Shown: positions 1-4,123 of the stretch, piece by piece
How the letters are laid out: every line of letters begins with the position of its first letter
Position numbering within the stretch: the first letter of the stretch is position 1
DNA from: an uncultured Pseudomonadota bacterium
Lineage (GTDB): Bacteria > Pseudomonadota > Gammaproteobacteria > Methylococcales > Methylomonadaceae
Reading direction: 5' to 3'
Assembly: GCA_903904275.1 (NCBI GenBank)
Contig: CAIVBX010000131.1
Span: 1 to 6,347 of the forward strand
DNA length: 6,347 nt
Notes under the pieces: model-generated
What the model was told of the DNA's origin: nothing
The model's database searches: none
What the model saw: only the letters and a program-made list of their open reading frames with translations
Position numbers and translations under genes: made by a program

Positions 1-230
1 AATGTGCCAGAGGCTTTTTTAATTGCATTGTCGATGGTGTCACGACGCATATTTGCGCCCAATGCCTTGTCAATTGCTGTGCGTAACGCAGGATTGCTTG
101 AAGGGTCAACTCCTGCACTTTTTACGGCGACGTTTAATTCGCGTAAAACTTTAGTGAAAATTTTTGCCCGTTGTGCATCTTGTCCTGCTTTACGATGTTT
201 AATGTTTGCCCATTTACTATGACCAGCCAT
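1..230 (-). CDS. yebC: YebC/PmpR (TACO1) family protein, 5' part only
   Basis: The reverse strand from 230 reads MAGHSKWANIKHRKAG, followed by a basic helical stretch containing QRAKIFTK and then DPSSNPALRTAIDKA, NMRRD and IDNAIKKASG. This is the unmistakable N-terminal domain of the YebC/TACO1 family. Seventy-six codons are visible and the frame runs off the left edge; family members are usually about 240-250 residues, so roughly two thirds is missing. The family is cytoplasmic. It was long called a DNA-binding regulator; more recent work links members to relieving ribosome stalling, like mitochondrial TACO1. Which role applies here cannot be told from the sequence. The start is supported by the invariant MAGHSKW opening and an AAGG Shine-Dalgarno sequence at 237-240. 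In many proteobacteria yebC is followed by ruvC, but that side lies outside the window. Confidence 0.95.
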   Translation of the reverse strand, partial: MAGHSKWANIKHRKAGQDAQRAKIFTKVLRELNVAVKSAGVDPSSNPALRTAIDKALGANMRRDTIDNAIKKASGT

Positions 231-272
231 AATTTGCCTTTTGTTGTTTAAAATTAGAAAAATCAAGCACTA

Positions 273-289
273 CAGCGATTTAATTGCTG
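273..289. repeat. 17-bp near-perfect palindrome upstream of yebC
   Basis: CAGCGATTTAATTGCTG is an inverted repeat with eight arm positions either side of a central T. Seven arm pairs match and one is a G/T mismatch. It lies 43 bases upstream of the yebC start, a position suitable for an operator or for the foot of a hairpin in the yebC leader. With only 17 bases and AT-rich surroundings a chance origin is possible. No regulator can be named from it. Confidence 0.35.
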
Positions 290-365
290 ATGCTTATGTG
301 GGTTATGCAGCAAATCATGATAACGAAAATCCATAATTCCTGCACGTTTTAGGGAGTTTTTGGTG

Positions 366-379
366 TTGATATGTGACAA
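366..379. promoter_or_regulatory. Possible CRP/FNR-family binding site upstream of the barrel gene
   Basis: TTGAT-ATGT-GACAA resembles the FNR/DNR-type dyad TTGAT-N4-ATCAA. The left half is exact and the right half keeps the CAA end but differs at two positions. A class II arrangement centred at -41.5 would place transcription start near 414, with a weak TAAAAA at 402-407 as the -10, inside the intergenic region ahead of the barrel gene. This is a pattern match only, and such sites arise by chance in AT-rich DNA. Confidence 0.2.
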
Positions 380-474
380 ATAATGAATTTCAAAATGTCA
401 TTAAAAAAATTAGGCTTGTTTATTGCTTAATATCTAATACTTATTTTAATTTTAAACAAAAACAGTCAAACAAA

Positions 475-540
475 ATGAAAAGAAAAAAGTATTTAGCCTT
501 GTTCCATATAACGGTTTTTTTTCCTATCATCATATATGCA
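475..540 (+). other. Signal peptide of the barrel protein
   Basis: Residues 1-22 have four Lys/Arg in the first five positions, an H-region rich in Phe, Val and Ile, and a small-residue cut site ending in Ala before Asp-Glu-Asn. There is no lipobox Cys, so this is a standard Sec/signal peptidase I export signal and not a lipoprotein. It is the main reason for choosing the start at 475. Confidence 0.8.
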
Positions 541-1977
541 GATGAGAATGTGATTGTATCGGAAGCGGAACATGCTTTTGACCGTGCAGAAAAAGCTTTT
601 TACAGTAAAGAATGGCATGAATTACCTGACGAGCAGCTTATCAATACTAATCGAGTTAAATGGAATCGTTTAGCAAAAGCGGCATTGAATTTACCTGAAT
701 GGATGGAATTTAGTTTAAGTCAACGCACCCGTTTTGAGTCAAGTTCACACCCTTGGTTAGCTGGTGAAGCGAGTGGAACGAATCAACAATTACCAATGCA
801 GTCACGGATTCGTTTAGGTGCAAATAATGAAAATTTTGGCTTAATTTTTGAAGGTCAAGATTCACGCACAAATTTTGATAGTCCAAATATGCTTTCTGGC
901 AATGTCATGACCGATGAATTTGATGTATTGCAATTATTTACATCTGCTTCAATGAAAAATATCGCTGGAACAGGCATTCGGGGCGATGTGGATTTAGGTC
1001 GATTTTCGATGGATTTAGGATCATCTCGTTTTATTGGGCGTAACGGTTTTGAACAAACCACAAACAGTTTTGAAGGCGGACATTTATCGCTTGCAGCAGC
1101 TGAAAATAAATGGCGTTTTCGGACATTTATGATGTCACGAGTCACTCGCACCATGTACCAAGCCGACGAAAGTCATCAAAGCCCATTGATGTGGGGCGCA
1201 GATTTTGAAACAAAAACAACCAGTTGGTTAAATAATGAAGCGTATTATATTGGCGTAAATGACAATAATGATGCTGAAAAAAACCATAAAGCCTTTTCTG
1301 TTTTTGGCACTCGTGCCTATTTAAAACCGATTCAAACAGCAACACTAAAACAAGAACTTGGCGTAATCGATTACGATTTTGAAACGGCGATTGAAACAGG
1401 TGAAAAAGGATTAAAAGACTTTTTTGCCTATATGGGACACGCTGAAGTTGGCTATACATTTAACAGCACTTGGTTTCCACGCTTGATGGCAGAATATGAA
1501 TACGCAAGTGGCACAAAAAATCCAAATGGCAACATGAATAATACGCTTGACCGTTTAAGTGGTGTTCGCAGCAATATGTTTATTACCAGTCTATTTGGTC
1601 CCATGTTTCAAAGTAATTTGGAATACGGTGGTTTGCGTTTAATTACAGAACCGCTCGACAACGTCAAAATGAATTTAAAACACCACGTTTGGTATTTAGC
1701 AGAAGCGAAAGATGCCATGTCGGGCAGCGCAATGACAGGCAGTGCAAATTTGCAAGATAAAACAGGAAGCGCAGGACGTTCTTTAGGGCAAGATGTTGAA
1801 ATGTCTGCAAGTTGGGCGTTACGTTCTAATTTGACACTTGAAGCGGGTTATGAACATTGGTTTAAAGGCGATTATTTTTCTCGTTTGCCCATAGCATCAA
1901 AGGCTTCTAACGCTTTACCTGTGGGCGGTGAAAAAGATACCGATTATTTTTATGTAAGCAGTGAACTTCGATTTTAA
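475..1977 (+). CDS. Alginate-export-family outer-membrane beta-barrel protein
   Basis: This is a 500-residue protein with a clear signal peptide. A basic start (MKRKKY) leads into a hydrophobic core and a probable signal peptidase I cut after IYA (residue 22). A helical spacer follows to about residue 73. The rest is alternating beta strand, beginning at LPEWMEFSLSQRTRFES and ending FYVSSELRF with a terminal Phe, the usual signal for barrel assembly by BAM. GRFSMDLGSSRFIGRNGFEQ and the late VWYLAEAKDAMSG segment fit the alginate-export family (PF13372; AlgE-like). AlgE passes alginate through the outer membrane, but many relatives have unknown substrates, and no alginate biosynthesis genes are visible here, so the cargo is open. 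I prefer ATG 475 over GTG 373 because the upstream option buries the signal peptide behind 34 polar residues. No good Shine-Dalgarno sequence precedes 475. The gene converges on the transglutaminase gene with 4 bp between stops. Confidence 0.85.
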   Translation: MKRKKYLALFHITVFFPIIIYADENVIVSEAEHAFDRAEKAFYSKEWHELPDEQLINTNRVKWNRLAKAALNLPEWMEFSLSQRTRFESSSHPWLAGEASGTNQQLPMQSRIRLGANNENFGLIFEGQDSRTNFDSPNMLSGNVMTDEFDVLQLFTSASMKNIAGTGIRGDVDLGRFSMDLGSSRFIGRNGFEQTTNSFEGGHLSLAAAENKWRFRTFMMSRVTRTMYQADESHQSPLMWGADFETKTTSWLNNEAYYIGVNDNNDAEKNHKAFSVFGTRAYLKPIQTATLKQELGVIDYDFETAIETGEKGLKDFFAYMGHAEVGYTFNSTWFPRLMAEYEYASGTKNPNGNMNNTLDRLSGVRSNMFITSLFGPMFQSNLEYGGLRLITEPLDNVKMNLKHHVWYLAEAKDAMSGSAMTGSANLQDKTGSAGRSLGQDVEMSASWALRSNLTLEAGYEHWFKGDYFSRLPIASKASNALPVGGEKDTDYFYVSSELRF

Positions 1978-1981
1978 TTCT

Positions 1982-2773
1982 TTATCGATGACGTAACCAT
2001 TCAACGCTGACAGAGATATTTCGAGGTAACAGCAAAGGACCAAATTGATTAAAAATTGCGACATCCGCTGCGTCACGCCCATACGCCAACGTAACACGTC
2101 CACCTTTTGGTTTTGACTGTGTTGGGTCAAACGTGTACCAGCGACCGCCAACATACGCCTCAAACCACGCATGAAAATCCATCGGTTCGAGTTCATGTAA
2201 ATAACCAACAACGATTCGAGCGGGAATACACAAACCGCGACAAAGTGCGATAGCCAAATGCGCTAAATCACGACAAACGCCTTCTCGTTGTTGATTGACT
2301 TCAATCGCTGAAATTTGAAAATGCGGTGATTCTGAATTGAATCGGATGTTTTTTTGTATCCATGCCACAATCACCGCAACTTGGTCGTAACCAGGCATTG
2401 CATCAACCACGATGTCTTGAGCAAGTTCAACAAATTGGTCAGATTGACAATAACGACTAGGTAATAAATAAGTCAGCACTGAATTTGGTAAATTTTGCAC
2501 TTCTTCAAACGGTGCGCCAAATTCTACGTCTATGTTTTCAGTCGTTAAAATATCGGCAGATGTATAAATCGAAAATTCACCAACAGGCGCAATTAAACGC
2601 TGACAAAGATTGCCGTAATTATCAGTAAATTCAATAACGGGAACGCTTGGTGTTAAAATGTAAGAATCACGCGCAATCCATTGTTGCAAGCCACTTCGTG
2701 GACGAAGCATCAAAATAAATGGTGTCGGAATATCAACGTCAAACGTAATGTTGCAACCTGTTTGTAACCACAT
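1982..2773 (-). CDS. Transglutaminase-like cysteine enzyme (COG1305 type)
   Basis: This 263-residue protein has the complete papain-like triad of the transglutaminase core (PF01841): Cys167 in REGVCRDLAH, His201 in DFHAWFEAYV and Asp216 in RWYTFDPT. The first 100 or so residues, with FILMLRPRSG, TPSVPVIEF and DNYGNLCQRL, form the beta-rich N-terminal region usual for bacterial members. There is no signal peptide or membrane segment, so it is probably cytoplasmic. Family members cross-link, hydrolyse or deamidate amide bonds in proteins or peptides; the substrate cannot be read from the sequence. ATG 2773 is the first start after an in-frame stop at 2789-2791. It lies 18 bp downstream of the gltA stop and lacks a clear Shine-Dalgarno sequence, which suggests co-transcription and perhaps translational coupling with gltA. 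No functional link to citrate synthase is evident. Confidence 0.88.
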   Translation of the reverse strand: MWLQTGCNITFDVDIPTPFILMLRPRSGLQQWIARDSYILTPSVPVIEFTDNYGNLCQRLIAPVGEFSIYTSADILTTENIDVEFGAPFEEVQNLPNSVLTYLLPSRYCQSDQFVELAQDIVVDAMPGYDQVAVIVAWIQKNIRFNSESPHFQISAIEVNQQREGVCRDLAHLAIALCRGLCIPARIVVGYLHELEPMDFHAWFEAYVGGRWYTFDPTQSKPKGGRVTLAYGRDAADVAIFNQFGPLLLPRNISVSVEWLRHR

Positions 2774-2791
2774 ATTTAATTCATACGATTA

Positions 2792-4069
2792 TTAAACATG
2801 ACGTTCTGGTACACCACGATAAAGCTGGCGGGGTCTGCCAATGCGTTGATTCGGGTCAGAAATCATTTCATCCCATTGAGCAATCCAACCGATTGAACGC
2901 GCCATTGCAAAAATCGCGGTGAACATATTTGTCGGAATACCTAACGCTCTCAATAAAATTCCCGAATAAAAATCAATTTTTGGATACAGTTCTCGACTCA
3001 CGAAATAGGCATCTTCTAAAACAATGCGTTCAATTTCTAACGCTGTTTGAAATAATGGATCATCCAATAAATTCAGTTCACCCAACACTTCAAAACACAA
3101 TTCGCGCATTACTTTCGCGCGGGGGTCATATTTTTTATAAACCTGATGTCCAACACCTGCCAATTTGAAATCGTCATTTTCATCTTTCGCTTTTTCGATG
3201 TAGCTTGAAATATTTTCAGGAGTGCCAATTTTTTGGAACATATTTAAAACAACTTCATTCGCACCACCATGCGCTGACCCCCATAAACAAGCAATTCCAG
3301 CTGTGATGCACGCATACGGATTTGCGCCACTTGACCCAGCTAAACGCACCGTTGATGTTGACGCATTTTGTTCATGGTCGGCGTGCAAAATTAAAAATTT
3401 TTCTAACACTCGAACTAAAACAGGATTTGCTTCAAATTCTTCACAAGGTGTCGCGAGTAACATTCGCATGAAATTTTCAACATAACCTAATTTGCTTTGC
3501 GGTTGCATAAACGGCAACCCGACGCTGTATTTGTAACACATCGCCACAATCGTTGGCATTTTAGCAATTAAACGAATCGCATTTAATTCACGGTCTTCGG
3601 CGCATTGAATATCTAACGCATCATGATAAAACGCAGACAACGCCCCCACCACACCAACCATCACCGCCATTGGGTGAGCATCGCGGCGAAACCCTTTGAA
3701 AAAATTGATAAGTTGGTCATGCACAAGTGTTTGCGTGGCAATTTTTTTCTCAAACGTCAGTAATTCATCTGCGGAAGGCAATTCACCACGAAGAAGCAAA
3801 CAATTCACTTCTAAAAAACTGCAATGCTCCACTAAATCGCCAATTGAATAACCGCGATAAAATAATTGTCCTTCTTGATCATCAACAAAGGTGATATTTG
3901 AAACGCAACTCGCTGTGGAATTAAAACCTGCATCGTAAGCAAACATTTTTGTTTTCGCATACAAATTTTTAATGTCGATAACATCAGCACCAGCCGTGCC
4001 TTGAAATACAGGAAATTCACACAAAACAGTGTCATTTTCTCGTAAAGTGAATAAGCGTTTTTCAGCCAT
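2792..4069 (-). CDS. gltA: Citrate synthase, hexameric (type II) bacterial form
   Basis: This 425-residue, full-length enzyme condenses acetyl-CoA and oxaloacetate to citrate, the entry step of the TCA cycle. It aligns along its length with E. coli GltA as I recall it. Catalytic residues are present: His267 (E. coli His264) in SAHGGAN, His308 (His305) in GVGHQVYK and Asp366 (Asp362) in YPKIDFYSG, plus the oxaloacetate Arg317 in DPRA. Blocks FRRDAHPMAVM, ILHADHEQNASTSTVR, TPCEEFEANP (Cys209, equivalent to E. coli Cys206) and IGRPRQLY mark the large hexameric, typically NADH-inhibited class. Two changes flank active-site histidines: Ser265 where Pro is usual (WGPAHGGAN) and Gln309 where Arg is usual (GFGHRVYK). 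The start has a strong AGGG Shine-Dalgarno sequence at 4077-4080. The gene sits 28 bp after the CheW-domain sensor gene and 18 bp before the transglutaminase gene, all on one strand. Confidence 0.97.
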   Translation of the reverse strand: MAEKRLFTLRENDTVLCEFPVFQGTAGADVIDIKNLYAKTKMFAYDAGFNSTASCVSNITFVDDQEGQLFYRGYSIGDLVEHCSFLEVNCLLLRGELPSADELLTFEKKIATQTLVHDQLINFFKGFRRDAHPMAVMVGVVGALSAFYHDALDIQCAEDRELNAIRLIAKMPTIVAMCYKYSVGLPFMQPQSKLGYVENFMRMLLATPCEEFEANPVLVRVLEKFLILHADHEQNASTSTVRLAGSSGANPYACITAGIACLWGSAHGGANEVVLNMFQKIGTPENISSYIEKAKDENDDFKLAGVGHQVYKKYDPRAKVMRELCFEVLGELNLLDDPLFQTALEIERIVLEDAYFVSRELYPKIDFYSGILLRALGIPTNMFTAIFAMARSIGWIAQWDEMISDPNQRIGRPRQLYRGVPERHV

Positions 4070-4076
4070 GAAATTT

Positions 4077-4081
4077 CCCTA
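4077..4081 (-). promoter_or_regulatory. Shine-Dalgarno sequence of gltA
   Basis: On the minus strand the sequence TAGGGAAATTTCATG places a TAGGG core 7 bases ahead of the ATG at 4069. It fixes the gltA start and is the strongest ribosome binding site among the complete genes of the minus-strand cluster; the downstream transglutaminase gene has none recognisable. Confidence 0.75.
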
Positions 4082-4094
4082 AATATATGTGTAA

Positions 4095-4123
4095 AAATTA
4101 TGGATAAGGTTCTAATTTGTTAA
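4095..4123 (-). promoter_or_regulatory. Weak candidate internal promoter for gltA
   Basis: At the end of the upstream sensor gene, the minus strand has TTAACA (4118-4123; five of six to the sigma70 -35). It is followed either by CATAAT at 4097-4102 with a 15-base spacer (five of six to the -10) or by TAATTT at 4095-4100 with a 17-base spacer. It would let gltA be transcribed separately from the sensor gene. Neither pair has both an ideal box and ideal spacing, and AT-rich DNA gives many such matches. Confidence 0.25.

Larger units (their letters stand above)
231..474. other. Divergent intergenic region between yebC and the barrel gene
   Basis: This 244-bp AT-rich spacer separates two outward-reading genes and should hold both promoters. 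I see no convincing protein gene or structured RNA in it. It contains a 17-base near-palindrome (273-289), a possible CRP/FNR-family site (366-379), an AGGGAG purine run at 350-355 that is not near a usable start codon, and a short reading frame at 383-430 that resembles a truncated signal peptide. No strong intrinsic terminator is visible. No clean sigma70 promoter stands out in either direction; the nearest plus-strand candidate is TTGCTT at 423-428 spaced 16 bases from TTTAAT at 445-450, which is weak. Confidence 0.6.

Noticed and set aside
4..222. Plus-strand open frame over the left edge
   Set aside because: It is antisense to the clearly recognised yebC coding sequence and shows no family resemblance.
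335..365. Possible intrinsic terminator around TCCTGCACGTTTTAGGGAG followed by Ts
   Set aside because: The stem would be only three or four pairs with a bulge, too weak to call, and no plus-strand gene ends there.
373..474. GTG start at 373 extending the barrel protein by 34 residues
   Set aside because: The added residues are polar and place the clear signal peptide in the interior; ATG 475 gives a standard signal peptide at the N-terminus.
855..1459. Minus-strand open frames (855-1154 and 1142-1459) inside the barrel gene
   Set aside because: They are shadows of a well-supported plus-strand gene and have no recognisable domains or ribosome binding sites.
2929..3485. Plus-strand open frames opposite gltA
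   Set aside because: They are antisense to strongly conserved citrate synthase codons; no independent evidence of coding.
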